DNA of 64,000 bases from Alkaliflexus imshenetskii DSM 15055 (GTDB lineage Bacteria > Bacteroidota > Bacteroidia > Bacteroidales > Marinilabiliaceae): contig NZ_KI912105.1 of NCBI RefSeq assembly GCF_000517065.1, positions 1,994,820 to 2,058,819 on the forward strand, written 5' to 3'. The position numbers were made by a program, and so were the translations under genes. Under the pieces are notes generated by a model, which searched no databases, was not told where the DNA came from, and saw nothing but the letters and a program-made list of their open reading frames with translations. Shown piece by piece: positions 36,177 to 45,684 of this stretch (positions within the stretch are counted from its first letter, which is position 1; each line of letters opens with the position of its first letter).

Positions 36177-37772
36177 CTATCCGAACAACGCCAAAATCTG
36201 CACGCAAATGATGAGCAAAACCATTGCTACAGGATAAACAGTGGCGTATGCTACTGCCGGTGCATTGGTATCTGTCATGGGCGATACGGCTGCCAGACCG
36301 GGTGTACTTGTCATTGCTCCGGTGAGGGTACCCATCAGAGAGAGGAAATTCATCTTTTTAAAGAACCTGGCGACTAAAACTGCGAGAAACATTGGTATAA
36401 GGGTGATTGCACCACCAATAAAAAACAGGTTCATCCCATACGCTTCAAATGTCTCTTCGATATTGGCGCCGGCTTTGGTGCCCACCTCCACAAGGAAAAA
36501 CATAAGACCCAATTGGCGTAAAAGTTGGGTTGCAGCTCCCGACATACTCCAGATAACCGGTCCGGTTCGTCCAATGCGGCTGAGAATCATTCCTACGGCC
36601 AAAACGCCGCCGGTGAGTCCGGGATTAAAAACAAAACCATTTTGGCTGCCAAATGAAAGTGAGAGATTTCCCAACAACACACCCAGCACAATACCCAAAG
36701 CGATAGGGAAAAAATCGGTATCGGAGAGTTTTTTATCATTGTTTCCGAAGAGACGGAAAACCTGCTTCATGTTTTCATGACTGCATGCCACCATCAGCTT
36801 GTCACCCATTTGCAGGCGTAACGATGGCGACGGCGCAATGTCAATGCCACTTCGACGAACGCGCGTCACAGTGGCCTGATACGTAGTGCCAAGGTTAAAA
36901 GAACCCAAAGGCTGGTTCATCACCTCTTTGTTTGTCACCAGCACAGATTGTACTTCGTAAGATTTATGAAGCGGAATCTCCTCATCACTTTCGCTGCCCA
37001 CAAGCAGCCCGAACTTTTGAAGTGCATCCTCAGTTCCCACAGCCTTAACCAAATCTCCTTTATGAAGTACTGCCTCGGGAGAAGGAACCATTGCCTCTCC
37101 CATGTGCTGAATACGCGAAATAACAGCATTGGTCATGGAGCGTATTCGCAAATCGGCAATGGATTTATTGATGATGGCATCGTTTTCGACACGGAAAATT
37201 CGTGTTTTGATTTCCGGATATCCGGAGAAACTCTCCTGTTCAAACTCCTCTTCGGCCTGTTTTACGTTTGCCCTGATTAATTTCGGATACAAACGCACAA
37301 ATAAAATAACCCCTATCACGCCAAATGGATACGCAATACCATAACCGATTGAAATCATGGGTGAATGGGTCGCATCGATAGCTGCCGCCAAACCGGGAGT
37401 ACTTGTGAGTGCGCCGGTGAGCAGACCAATGGCAACAGGCATTTCAACACCCGTCCAATACCAGGCAAAAAAAGCAAGCAAGGATGCAGACACAATCACG
37501 ATGGTGGTAAGCACCACCAAAAGTCGACCCTGCTTGCGAAAAGAGTCAAAAAAGCCAGGGCCGGCCTGCATACCAATGGTATAAATAAAAAGTATGAGTC
37601 CAAGCTGGCCAATGATTGGTGGAATGACCAATCCATGATGACCAAAAAATATGGCCACAAAAATAATGGCTGATATGTCGAGTGAAACACCTGCAATTTT
37701 AATGTTGCCAATGATAAAACCAATGCAGATAATGACGAAAAGAATGAAGTAAGGTTGTGTCAGAAAATCCAT
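36177..37772 (-). CDS. YidE/AspT-type putative transporter with two TrkA-C domains
   Basis: 531 residues. The pattern is duplicated: five or six helices, two regulatory TrkA-C/RCK-C domains in the middle (about 190-355), then another set of helices. The repeated GALTSTPGLAAA and GAMTSTPGLAAV mark the two halves of the aspartate:alanine exchanger/YidE-YbjL family. Substrate unknown. The start at 37772 is chosen because a TACCTTTG -7 element lies at 37798-37805, inside the frame of the upstream ATG. Confidence 0.9.
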   Translation of the reverse strand: MDFLTQPYFILFVIICIGFIIGNIKIAGVSLDISAIIFVAIFFGHHGLVIPPIIGQLGLILFIYTIGMQAGPGFFDSFRKQGRLLVVLTTIVIVSASLLAFFAWYWTGVEMPVAIGLLTGALTSTPGLAAAIDATHSPMISIGYGIAYPFGVIGVILFVRLYPKLIRANVKQAEEEFEQESFSGYPEIKTRIFRVENDAIINKSIADLRIRSMTNAVISRIQHMGEAMVPSPEAVLHKGDLVKAVGTEDALQKFGLLVGSESDEEIPLHKSYEVQSVLVTNKEVMNQPLGSFNLGTTYQATVTRVRRSGIDIAPSPSLRLQMGDKLMVACSHENMKQVFRLFGNNDKKLSDTDFFPIALGIVLGVLLGNLSLSFGSQNGFVFNPGLTGGVLAVGMILSRIGRTGPVIWSMSGAATQLLRQLGLMFFLVEVGTKAGANIEETFEAYGMNLFFIGGAITLIPMFLAVLVARFFKKMNFLSLMGTLTGAMTSTPGLAAVSPMTDTNAPAVAYATVYPVAMVLLIICVQILALFG

Positions 37773-37797
37773 AGCGCGTAGGGTTTGATTGAAGTTA

Positions 37798-37843
37798 CAA
37801 AGGTAGCGCAAAACAGCGTGTAATCTTTGGTAATGACGCTGTT
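37798..37843 (-). promoter_or_regulatory. Promoter and inverted repeat upstream of the YidE-type gene
   Basis: Minus-strand TACCTTTG (37805-37798) is the -7 element, 25 bases before the ATG. AACAGCGT (37812-37819) and ACGCTGTT (37836-37843) form a perfect 8-bp inverted repeat around the expected -33 position, a plausible operator. Confidence 0.5.
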
Positions 37844-37858
37844 AAATGTTGTTAAACA

Positions 37859-37888
37859 AAATATGCCTGCAGCGTGGCAGGCATATTT
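37859..37888 (-). terminator. Terminator of the porin-family gene
   Basis: AAATATGCCTG (37859-37869) pairs perfectly with CAGGCATATTT (37878-37888). On the minus strand it runs into TTTTGTTT, 26 bases after the porin-family stop. Confidence 0.85.
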
Positions 37889-37914
37889 ATGCTTAATATT
37901 TGTCAAAAAGGTTG

Positions 37915-38478
37915 TTAAAACCGATATACAAAACCAATTTGTGCATTAAAAATGTACTCCTGAATTGAGTAACCATCATTCACCCTCAAACGGAATGAGG
38001 AGAGGTCGCCCGGTCCACTCTCATAGGACAAGACAGGAGGCATCATCATGTGAAGTCCCCATTTTTGGCTAAAGGCATAGGAGAAGCCGGGACGAATACG
38101 CAAACCAATTGAGCTGTCGCTATCCACATCGCCGCCATAAAAATTTAACGGTAACTCACCCTGTCCGAAAAAGCTGAATGCCGAAGGGTTGCCAAAAGTA
38201 TAGCGGGCAAATGGAACAATGGAAGTCGTATTTATTTTAGTGGTAGTGAGAGCGGTCTCAACTTTGGTATTGGAAAAGCCAATGCGCCCACCAATGGCCC
38301 ATTTTTCATTCAAATGGTATCCAAACTCGGGCATAAACGTGGTAGTGGATTGCTCGTTGGTTCCATTGTCAACACTGCTGATACCAAGCGTACCGCCAAG
38401 CCACATTTTAGCATCCTGTGCAGAGACCTGAAACATCAGACCCATTGCAAACGCTACTGCTAACAAACTGTTTTTCAT
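37915..38478 (-). CDS. Porin-family/outer-membrane beta-barrel protein
   Basis: 187 residues from the ATG at 38478, with signal peptide MKNSLLAVAFAMGLMFQVSA. It continues as an eight-strand-type barrel: MWLGGTLGISS, FGYHLNEKWAIGGRIGF, VPFARYTFG, GLRIRPGFSYAFSQKWGLHM, and terminal QIGFVYRF ending in Phe as outer-membrane proteins do. It belongs to the OmpW/outer-membrane-beta-barrel superfamily. A longer open frame upstream (to 38778) has no signal peptide and is discarded. Monocistronic with its own terminator. Confidence 0.85.
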   Translation of the reverse strand: MKNSLLAVAFAMGLMFQVSAQDAKMWLGGTLGISSVDNGTNEQSTTTFMPEFGYHLNEKWAIGGRIGFSNTKVETALTTTKINTTSIVPFARYTFGNPSAFSFFGQGELPLNFYGGDVDSDSSIGLRIRPGFSYAFSQKWGLHMMMPPVLSYESGPGDLSSFRLRVNDGYSIQEYIFNAQIGFVYRF

Positions 38479-38819
38479 GGTTTTGGTTTTTAAATTATAC
38501 TCAATAAAAAATAAAATTAGAACATTCTCTATATCAACACAAAAATTATTATTTGTAATATCTGACATACAGCGCGCGCAGTCCACAATATTTTGTAAAG
38601 TTTTAATCCGTTCAATCCAACTTTCTTTCTTATTTTTGTGAATGGGTAACCCAGAGGCAATTGAGAATACAAATATACTAAAGCCTTGCACTGGGTCAAA
38701 AATAAACAATTGCGGCTCATTTTTTGAGACATTACAATTATAGTGCCGATAATGGGTTAAGCAAATTTGTTGAAACATAAAGGCGACGTTGATTGTTCAA
38801 ATAAAATCTGTTTGATTGA

Positions 38820-39257
38820 ATGAAAGAAGCGAAAGAAACAAATAAAAAGCAGCATCTGCTGGATCAACGGTACCTTGCCATGGCTGCCATCTGGGCGCAA
38901 AACTCATATTGTAAGCGTCGACAAGTTGGCGCCTTGCTGGTTAAAGACAAGATGATTATCAGCGATGGTTACAATGGCACCCCTTCGGGCTTTGAAAATG
39001 AGTGTGAGGACGAGAACAACAAAACCAAACCCTATGTGTTGCATGCCGAGGCCAACGCCATTACAAAAGTAGCGCGCAGCAACAACAGTTCCGATGGCGC
39101 AACCCTATATGTTACCTCATCACCCTGTATTGAGTGTTCAAAACTTATCATTCAGGCTGGCATCATCAGAGTTGTATTTTCAGAGAATTATCGTATGGAG
39201 GATGGCATTCAACTCCTTAAGCGAGCCGGAATTGAAGTGGTTCAAATTGATGTGTGA
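38820..39257 (+). CDS. dCMP deaminase
   Basis: 145 residues of the zinc cytidine/deoxycytidylate deaminase fold: zinc ligands in LHAEANAI and SSPCIECSKL, with an additional GYNGTPSGFENECED segment typical of dCMP deaminases. It converts dCMP to dUMP for thymidylate synthesis. The S41 protease gene follows 103 bases later in the same direction, a pairing common in Bacteroidota. Confidence 0.93.
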   Translation: MKEAKETNKKQHLLDQRYLAMAAIWAQNSYCKRRQVGALLVKDKMIISDGYNGTPSGFENECEDENNKTKPYVLHAEANAITKVARSNNSSDGATLYVTSSPCIECSKLIIQAGIIRVVFSENYRMEDGIQLLKRAGIEVVQIDV

Positions 39258-39360
39258 TGATAACCTGAAATCCAATCCAGATAGCCTCACTGCCATTCTG
39301 GTAAATGCAACCCAATTAACACACATCTACTAAGTAGCTAATTATAAAAATTGTATCATA

Positions 39361-41001
39361 ATGCGATATAAGAACAGTTTAAAACAGATAGTATTGCCGG
39401 TGGTTTTGGCATTGGTACTAATCGTAGGATTTTTCATCGGAAAAATCTGGACACCCGGACACCCACAGGCTTCGGGAAGTCGCTTGTTCATATATCCGCA
39501 AACCAATAAAATTGAGGCACTGCTCAATCTCATTCAGGACGAGTATGTAGATACCATCGACAAAAACGATTTGATAGAGAAAATCATTCCCGAAATCCTT
39601 AAAAACCTTGACCCACATACGGTATATATTCCGGCACAGGATCTTAAAACTGCCAACCAGGAGTTGGAAGGAAACTTTGGTGGCATTGGGGTGCAGTTCA
39701 GCATGCAAAACGACACCGTTATGGTGATCAGTGTGGTGTCGGGCGGCCCATCTGAAAAACTTGGTATCATCCCCGGCGACCGCATCATAACCGTAAACGA
39801 CAGTACCATTGCAGGTGTTAACATGAACAGCGACAACGTAGTGGGCATGTTACGGGGAGAGATGGGAACAAAGGTGAATGTGGGTATTCTGCGTCGTGAC
39901 CGCCCGGAACTGATAAATTTTGAAATCACCCGTGGCAGTATTCCGGTTTACAGTGTGGACGTCTCTTACATGATAACCGACTCCATTGGCTACATCAAAG
40001 TAAGCCGGTTTGCACGAAATACGTATCAGGAGTTTCTGACAGCCATGGCCCGTCTGAAAGCGCACAATTGCCAAAATGTGATTATTGACCTAAGAGGCAA
40101 CTCAGGTGGATATCTGGATGTGGCAATTAGCATGAGCAACGAATTTTTGGGAAAAGGAGACCTCATCGTTTATACAGAAGGGAAATCGAGCCCACGACAA
40201 AATGTTTACGCCAATGGCGCCGGCTCATGTCAAAATGTGGGTGTTACCGTGTTGATTGATGAGTTTAGCGCCTCGGCGAGTGAAATTCTTGCAGGTGCCA
40301 TTCAGGACAATGACCGTGGACTGGTGGTGGGTCGCCGCTCATTTGGCAAAGGACTGGTTCAGCAACAGATTCCCCTGCCCGATGGCAGTGCCATTCGCCT
40401 CACTGTGGCCCGATACTATACGCCAAGCGGCCGCTGCATTCAAAAACCTTACGAAAACGGTGTAGAAGATTACCACCGCGACATTCTCGCCAGATTTGAG
40501 CATGGTGAGTTTTTTGAGCGCGACAGTATCCTGCTCGACGAATCGCTGCGCTACCAGACGCGAGGCGGGCGCGAAGTTTACGGTGGTGGAGGTGTTATGC
40601 CAGATGTATTTGTACCCCGCGACACATCGGCGCTAACCGACTATTTCTTTGCGCTGCGCGACCGTGGTTTGATATATCGGTTTGCACTGCAATATACTGA
40701 TGACAACCGCCTGCAGCTTCAGCGTTTTGAGACCGTTACCGCTCTTAAAAAACATCTAGACAGCCAGCCCATTACCGAGCAACTGATACGTTTTGCCACC
40801 AGACAGGGAGTGCCGTTTAACGAAACGCAATACCGCAGGTCGTTGCAACAGATAAATGTTGAAGTGAAAGCCTATATTGCGCGCAACATCCTTGACAACG
40901 ATGGCTTTTACCCTGTTTTTCATGAAATTGACGAAATGGTAAAAACAGCCATCAGAGAAATACGTGCCGGAAATGACAGGATTAAGATCGCAAATCCTTA
41001 G
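39361..41001 (+). CDS. S41 family C-terminal-processing peptidase (first)
   Basis: 546 residues: an N-terminal membrane anchor (about 9-27), a helical region, a PDZ domain (about 95-185, IGVQFSMQNDTVMV), and the S41 protease core with FSASASEILAGAIQ (catalytic Ser) and RSFGKGLVQQ (catalytic Lys). A C-terminal helical extension follows. It cuts periplasmic or outer-membrane proteins near their C-termini. A paralogue is at 57355-59067. Identity as a CtpA-type protease is secure; substrates are unknown. Confidence 0.93.
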   Translation: MRYKNSLKQIVLPVVLALVLIVGFFIGKIWTPGHPQASGSRLFIYPQTNKIEALLNLIQDEYVDTIDKNDLIEKIIPEILKNLDPHTVYIPAQDLKTANQELEGNFGGIGVQFSMQNDTVMVISVVSGGPSEKLGIIPGDRIITVNDSTIAGVNMNSDNVVGMLRGEMGTKVNVGILRRDRPELINFEITRGSIPVYSVDVSYMITDSIGYIKVSRFARNTYQEFLTAMARLKAHNCQNVIIDLRGNSGGYLDVAISMSNEFLGKGDLIVYTEGKSSPRQNVYANGAGSCQNVGVTVLIDEFSASASEILAGAIQDNDRGLVVGRRSFGKGLVQQQIPLPDGSAIRLTVARYYTPSGRCIQKPYENGVEDYHRDILARFEHGEFFERDSILLDESLRYQTRGGREVYGGGGVMPDVFVPRDTSALTDYFFALRDRGLIYRFALQYTDDNRLQLQRFETVTALKKHLDSQPITEQLIRFATRQGVPFNETQYRRSLQQINVEVKAYIARNILDNDGFYPVFHEIDEMVKTAIREIRAGNDRIKIANP

Positions 41002-41162
41002 AGCAGATTTGAAACGGATAATTGGTAATGAACGATTTTAGCGTTTCAATCTAAAGCTTTATACCCAACTCTGAATAATTCACCAGACAACCCGCTAACT
41101 AACATTTAAACAGGCGTTGAACGCATGTATATAGCCTGACTAATCATCAAAATAGAGATAAA

Positions 41163-41414
41163 ATGATTTTTAAAGTCATATTGTACCTAATCATCATCTA
41201 CTACATCCTAAAATTGATAGGACGTATTTTTCTGCCCATTTTTGTAACAAACCGCATCCGTAAGATGGAGGAAGACAAACAGAAGGCCTATAAAGAGTAT
41301 ATTAACCAGAAGAAGCGTAACGAAGGCAAAGTAACGATAGACCGCGCACCCGGAAAATCAGGAAAAGAGCGTGCTGACAACGGAGAGTACGTGGACTATG
41401 AAGAGATAAAATAA
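41163..41414 (+). CDS. DUF4834 family small membrane-anchored protein
   Basis: 83 residues: one N-terminal hydrophobic helix (about 3-30, rich in Ile and Tyr) followed by a charged tail ending GEYVDYEEIK, the typical ending of DUF4834 proteins in Bacteroidota. Function unknown. It lies 160 bases after the S41 protease gene and is followed by a terminator. Confidence 0.75.
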   Translation: MIFKVILYLIIIYYILKLIGRIFLPIFVTNRIRKMEEDKQKAYKEYINQKKRNEGKVTIDRAPGKSGKERADNGEYVDYEEIK

Positions 41415-41450
41415 TCAAAGGTTAGACGCACTGACATCCGTATTACATAG

Positions 41451-41483
41451 AAACGCAGGCCGAAAATTTTTCAGCCTGCGTTT
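41451..41483. terminator. Bidirectional terminator between DUF4834 and APS reductase genes
   Basis: AAACGCAGGC (41451-41460) pairs perfectly with GCCTGCGTTT (41474-41483) between convergent genes. Confidence 0.85.
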
Positions 41484-41504
41484 GTCATTTAACCCGTGTG
41501 GGTT

Positions 41505-42209
41505 TTACCGTTTGTGAAGACCACACTCTTTGGTGTCCGGATTTTCCCACCACCAACGGCCGGCACGCACATCCTCACCGGGCTGAATGGCACGGGTACA
41601 TGGCTGACAGCCTATTGAGGGAAAACCCTTGTCGTGTAGCACACTATAGGGTACTTTATTGGCTTTTATGTAATCCCATACCTGCTCCTCAGACCAGTTG
41701 GCCAATGGGTTTACCTTTACAAGTTTATTGTTTGCATCCCACTCTACCACATGTATGTTGGTGCGCGTTACCGATTGGGATGCTCTAAGCCCGCAAATCC
41801 ATGCATCCATGGTTGAGAACGCGCGCTGAAGTGGTTCAATTTTTCTCAGGAAACAGCACTCTTTCCGATTTTCCACGCTCTCGTAAAACAGGTTGATGCC
41901 TTTTCCATTCACCATCTCCTGCACCCTTTGGTAATCGGGAAAAAATACCTCGATATTGATTTTGTATTTACGCGATGTGCGATCAATTAAGTCATACGTC
42001 TCGGGGAAAAGCCTTCCTGTATCGAGTGTAAAAACACGTGCCTGTGGATCTATCTTCAGCAACATGTCGGTAAGTACCTGGTCTTCGGCACCCATACTCG
42101 AAGAAAGCGCAATGCGGCGACCAAAAACGTTGACCATCCGCTCTATTATCTCCTGCGGCGTGGCTTTGGAAAGCTCATCATTCAGTTTGTCAATCTCTTC
42201 CTGTTTCAT
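41505..42209 (-). CDS. cysH: Assimilatory adenylyl-sulfate (APS) reductase
   Basis: 234 residues. Reduces adenylyl sulfate to sulfite with thioredoxin. The iron-sulfur cysteines of the APS-type enzyme are present: Cys118-Cys119 (KECCFLRK) and Cys201-x-x-Cys204 (GCQPCTRAI). The catalytic Cys229 is in ECGLH near the C-terminus. These extra cysteines favour APS over PAPS as substrate. The PP-loop-like LSSSMGAEDQVL is at residues 35-46. No ATP sulfurylase or sulfite reductase genes are adjacent, so the rest of the pathway lies elsewhere. Confidence 0.92.
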   Translation of the reverse strand: MKQEEIDKLNDELSKATPQEIIERMVNVFGRRIALSSSMGAEDQVLTDMLLKIDPQARVFTLDTGRLFPETYDLIDRTSRKYKINIEVFFPDYQRVQEMVNGKGINLFYESVENRKECCFLRKIEPLQRAFSTMDAWICGLRASQSVTRTNIHVVEWDANNKLVKVNPLANWSEEQVWDYIKANKVPYSVLHDKGFPSIGCQPCTRAIQPGEDVRAGRWWWENPDTKECGLHKR

Positions 42210-42399
42210 CGTTTAGAAAATGGTATAAAAACCAACTTAAAATGTGTATAAAATTAATATAAGTATCACTGTGAAAAACAACTGATTAAACTCCATTTGT
42301 AAAACATGATATGGCCACGAAGAGTGTTAGTTTTTAGACAGATAGCACAATTTAGGAAGATGAAAACCTAAACAATCCACATCAAGTTTTATAAAAAGC

Positions 42400-43434
42400 T
42401 TATCTGCAATCGCCAAAGCAAACGCCCAGATAGCGCCCTTTCTCTACCAAACCATTGGTTGGATCCACGAGTCGCAATTTTCCACCTACCTCATCCAATG
42501 GTATGGACGTGATGATGCCGTTGCGTAAGGCCACCATTGAGCCAAATCTACGCTCGTTTACCATCTTGGCCGCATAAGCACCAAAACGAGTGGCCAGAAT
42601 ACGATCCGTCGCTGTTGGGCTTCCTCCTCGCTGAATGTAGCCCAGAATGGTCTCCCGGGTCTCCAGCCCTGTGGCTTTGCGTATCTGCTTTGCAATGTAT
42701 GCGCCTGCCGACTTCTTTGAGGCTTTCTCGATACCTTCACCTACTACCACAATGGAATAGGGCTTTTTCTTGCGGCTACGCTCCATCAAGCACTCATTCA
42801 CCAGATTCAGGTCATAGGGTATTTCCGGTATCAATATCACATCGCCACCACCGGCAATTCCCGAGTGCAAAGCAATCCATCCGGCATGATGCCCCATCAC
42901 CTCTATTACCATCACCCGTTTGTGCGAGTAGGCCGTAGTATGCAAGCGGTCAATGGCCTCTGTGGCAATATGCACAGCGGTATCAAATCCAAATGTGAGG
43001 TCGGTTCCCCATATGTCGTTATCGATGGTTTTGGGCACGCCTATTACATTTAAACCCTCTTTGGCGAGCATAGCGGCGGTGGTCTGGGTGCCGTTGCCAC
43101 CAATACACATTAAAGCATCAAGACCCAACTCTTCGTAGTGCTTTTTAATCAGGTCAGGCTTGTCATTCACATCTTCACCATCTCCAGCTTTATATGGTTT
43201 GAGTCGCGATGTTCCCAGAATGGTGCCACCCAGAGTCAGAATACCTGAAAGCATCTGCTCATTAAGTTTAATGGTATCCTTCTGCACCAAACCGCTAAAC
43301 CCATTGATAATACCTATCACCTCCATGCCATATTCTACTATGGCAGTTTTACCTACTCCACGAATGGCAGCATTGATACCCGGGCAATCGCCGCCGGCCG
43401 ATAATATGCCGATTTTTATTTTCTTGCTTCCCAT
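42400..43434 (-). CDS. pfkA: 6-phosphofructokinase
   Basis: 344 residues of the PfkA superfamily: GGDCPGINAAIRG at the N-terminus, GGTILGTSR, PKTIDNDIWGTD with the catalytic Asp, EVMGHHAGWIAL and GGSPTATDR. Two donor-site residues deserve note. The E. coli GGDG loop reads GGNGTQ here, keeping Gly at the position tied to ATP use, and the following motif has Lys (PKTID) where classic ATP enzymes have Gly. Other bacteria have GGNGT/PKTID enzymes annotated as ATP-dependent, but use of pyrophosphate cannot be excluded. Monocistronic, after the universal stress gene on the same strand. Confidence 0.9.
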   Translation of the reverse strand: MGSKKIKIGILSAGGDCPGINAAIRGVGKTAIVEYGMEVIGIINGFSGLVQKDTIKLNEQMLSGILTLGGTILGTSRLKPYKAGDGEDVNDKPDLIKKHYEELGLDALMCIGGNGTQTTAAMLAKEGLNVIGVPKTIDNDIWGTDLTFGFDTAVHIATEAIDRLHTTAYSHKRVMVIEVMGHHAGWIALHSGIAGGGDVILIPEIPYDLNLVNECLMERSRKKKPYSIVVVGEGIEKASKKSAGAYIAKQIRKATGLETRETILGYIQRGGSPTATDRILATRFGAYAAKMVNERRFGSMVALRNGIITSIPLDEVGGKLRLVDPTNGLVEKGRYLGVCFGDCR

Positions 43435-43513
43435 TTCTTTGCGTTTAATCGGATTAAAATTGTGGCCTAATGTTTATGAAAAAATCTATTAGCATCAAGG
43501 GCAAGGTATCGAA

Positions 43514-44368
43514 TCAGGAATGAAATACCAATAAAGGTATATCGGTATTAAACAACAACTTTTTTGTAATGGACGGGCTGAATATTTGCCTGAGTAGCGT
43601 ACGTTTCCGGCGGGTCATTGCCACCAGATGGGTCTCGTTTTCAGCAATATATTCTTCAAGTGTTTTTAAATAACTTTTACCTGTAATGATGTCAAAGTTG
43701 ATGCTATAATTGGGATAGGTTGAATCGCAGTATGTTATGAGTTGCTCCATGCGTCTGATGTCATCACGACCCGCTTTGCCGGGCGAGTAGTGCACAGCAG
43801 AAATCTCTGTATGAAACGGTGAAATGATACGTATAAGTCTATGGAGTGAAACATAGTCGCGCTCATTAAGTTCAACCAAAAAAAGCACTTTTCCCAGCTT
43901 GGTTAAGTCGATGGTTGAATGAGACGGAACAGCCAAAACAGGTGCAGTAGAGCGGTTTATCACATCACTTGTAATGCTTCCAAGCGTCTCCTTAATGGTT
44001 TCGCCTTTGCATTTTGTTCCCATAATAATGACATCAAACTGCTCGTTATTGCTGATTTGAGGAATTACATCCTCGGGATAGCCATACTCAAAACGATGCG
44101 TCATCTCGATGTTTCGGTTCTGCAACGAAGTCATGGACTGCAATATATCACTGGTAAGCTGTTGCAAACGCTCTCTTTTTAAGCGCTCGTCACCTTCAAC
44201 ATCCGGTCGGTTCTGTTCATCGGCCGGCAGTTCGTCGAGTGTAACAAAACTGGAAAAACAATGCAGAATAGTAACTCCGGCAGGAAACTTTTCAGCCAGT
44301 GTCAGAGCAAGAGTGAGTGCATTGATAGAGTAATCGGTGAAATTTACCGGAACCAGTATTTTTATCAT
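43514..44368 (-). CDS. Universal stress protein, two-domain
   Basis: 284 residues with two UspA domains. Domain 1 (about 1-145) opens with IKILVPVNFTDYSINAL and ends with the nucleotide-binding GTKCKGETIKETLGSITSDV and PVLAVPS. Domain 2 (about 155-284) is more divergent and ends SPSITKKLLFNTDIPLLVFHS. Stress-linked nucleotide-binding protein, cytoplasmic. pfkA lies 79 bases downstream on the same strand, possibly co-transcribed. Confidence 0.9.
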   Translation of the reverse strand: MIKILVPVNFTDYSINALTLALTLAEKFPAGVTILHCFSSFVTLDELPADEQNRPDVEGDERLKRERLQQLTSDILQSMTSLQNRNIEMTHRFEYGYPEDVIPQISNNEQFDVIIMGTKCKGETIKETLGSITSDVINRSTAPVLAVPSHSTIDLTKLGKVLFLVELNERDYVSLHRLIRIISPFHTEISAVHYSPGKAGRDDIRRMEQLITYCDSTYPNYSINFDIITGKSYLKTLEEYIAENETHLVAMTRRKRTLLRQIFSPSITKKLLFNTDIPLLVFHS

Positions 44369-44440
44369 ATCAAAATTTCTTTGCCTCTACGGTAGCTGAA
44401 AGTTAAGATTTTTTCGGTCTTTCTGCATATATTAATGATC

Positions 44441-44477
44441 AAAAAATGGAATGCTGTCATTGGCATTCCATTTTTTT
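44441..44477 (-). terminator. Terminator of the ftsX-queA operon
   Basis: AAAAAATGGAATGC (44441-44454) pairs perfectly with GCATTCCATTTTTT (44463-44476), 14 bp, with an 8-base loop. It lies 40 bases after the queA stop on the minus strand. Confidence 0.9.
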
Positions 44478-44516
44478 ATTGATAAACCAAAGGCATCGCC
44501 TTATAATATCATTATA

Positions 44517-45566
44517 CTAGATTATAAGCATGGCATCACCATAAGTTCCAAATCGGTACTTCTCTTTAACGGCAGTTTTATAAGCCTTCATCACAAGGTC
44601 GTATCCGCCAAAGGCCGCAACCATCATCAAAAGAGTGGACAATGGCAGATGAAAATTGGAAATCATGCAGTTGGCAACCTGAAAATCATACGCCGGGAAA
44701 ATGAATTTATTCGTCCAGCCTTCGTATGGTTTCACATGACCGTAGGTGCTTACCGAACTTTCGAGGGTTCGCATAACGGTGGTTCCCACAGCGCAAACCT
44801 TCTTTTTCTTATCCTTACCGTTGTTGATGATATCGGCATCCTTAGCGGTGATGATGATCTGCTCTGAATCCATCTTGTGCTTGGTCAAATCTTCCACATC
44901 CACAGTCCGGAAATTGCCCAATCCCACGTGAAGTGTCACGTATGAAAAATGGGTGCCTTTAATCTCAAGACGTTTCAGCAGCTCGCGGCTAAAGTGCAAT
45001 CCGGCGGTAGGTGCGGCCACAGCCCCTTCGTTACGGGCAAAAATGGTTTGATACCGCTCACTGTCCTCGGGTTCAACTTCACGTTTGATAAACTTTGGAA
45101 GCGGTGTTTCACCAAGACTGTAGAGCGTTTTTTTAAACTCCTCATAGGAACCATCGTAAAGAAAACGCAACGTACGACCACGCGAGGTGGTATTGTCGAT
45201 AACCTCGGCCACCAATGAGTCGTCATCACCAAAATAGAGTTTGTTTCCGATACGGATTTTACGTGCCGGATCCACCAACACGTCCCACAGTCTCTGTTCC
45301 TGATTAAGCTCACGCAACAGGAATACCTCAATCTCAGCACCTGTTTTCTCCTTGTTACCATACAAACGAGCCGGAAAAACCTTGGTGTCGTTAAACACCA
45401 TTACATCATCCACCTCGAAATAATCAATGATATCTTTAAAGATTTTATGCTCGATTTTGCCGGTGGCCCGGTTAACGACCATGAGTCGAGACTCATCCCG
45501 ATTGGGTACCGGATGGAGCGCAATCAGTTCGTCAGGCAGTTTGTACTTGAATTTTGATAACTTCAT
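44517..45566 (-). CDS. queA: tRNA preQ1(34) S-adenosylmethionine ribosyltransferase-isomerase
   Basis: 349 residues of QueA: the opening [33 protein letters not shown], the APTAGLHFS motif and [10 protein letters not shown]. It transfers the ribosyl part of S-adenosylmethionine to preQ1 in the wobble position of tRNA, making epoxyqueuosine. queD, an earlier step of the same pathway, is at 59.2 kb. It is last in the ftsX-DUF3098-uppP-truB-queA order, 118 bases after truB, and has a strong terminator. Confidence 0.96.
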   Translation of the reverse strand: MKLSKFKYKLPDELIALHPVPNRDESRLMVVNRATGKIEHKIFKDIIDYFEVDDVMVFNDTKVFPARLYGNKEKTGAEIEVFLLRELNQEQRLWDVLVDPARKIRIGNKLYFGDDDSLVAEVIDNTTSRGRTLRFLYDGSYEEFKKTLYSLGETPLPKFIKREVEPEDSERYQTIFARNEGAVAAPTAGLHFSRELLKRLEIKGTHFSYVTLHVGLGNFRTVDVEDLTKHKMDSEQIIITAKDADIINNGKDKKKKVCAVGTTVMRTLESSVSTYGHVKPYEGWTNKFIFPAYDFQVANCMISNFHLPLSTLLMMVAAFGGYDLVMKAYKTAVKEKYRFGTYGDAMLII

Positions 45567-45684
45567 TGCAACAGAACGGTTATGTGAATATATTAATTTC
45601 GAAACTATTTGATACAGGAAAAACAGGCCTGTATGACACCTGATATTTTATACAAAAATAAGCTCAACTTATACGGGTTGACAC

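Noticed and set aside
38479-38778. N-terminal extension of the porin-family gene
   Set aside because: The open frame lacks a signal peptide and is AT-rich; the signal peptide starts at 38478.
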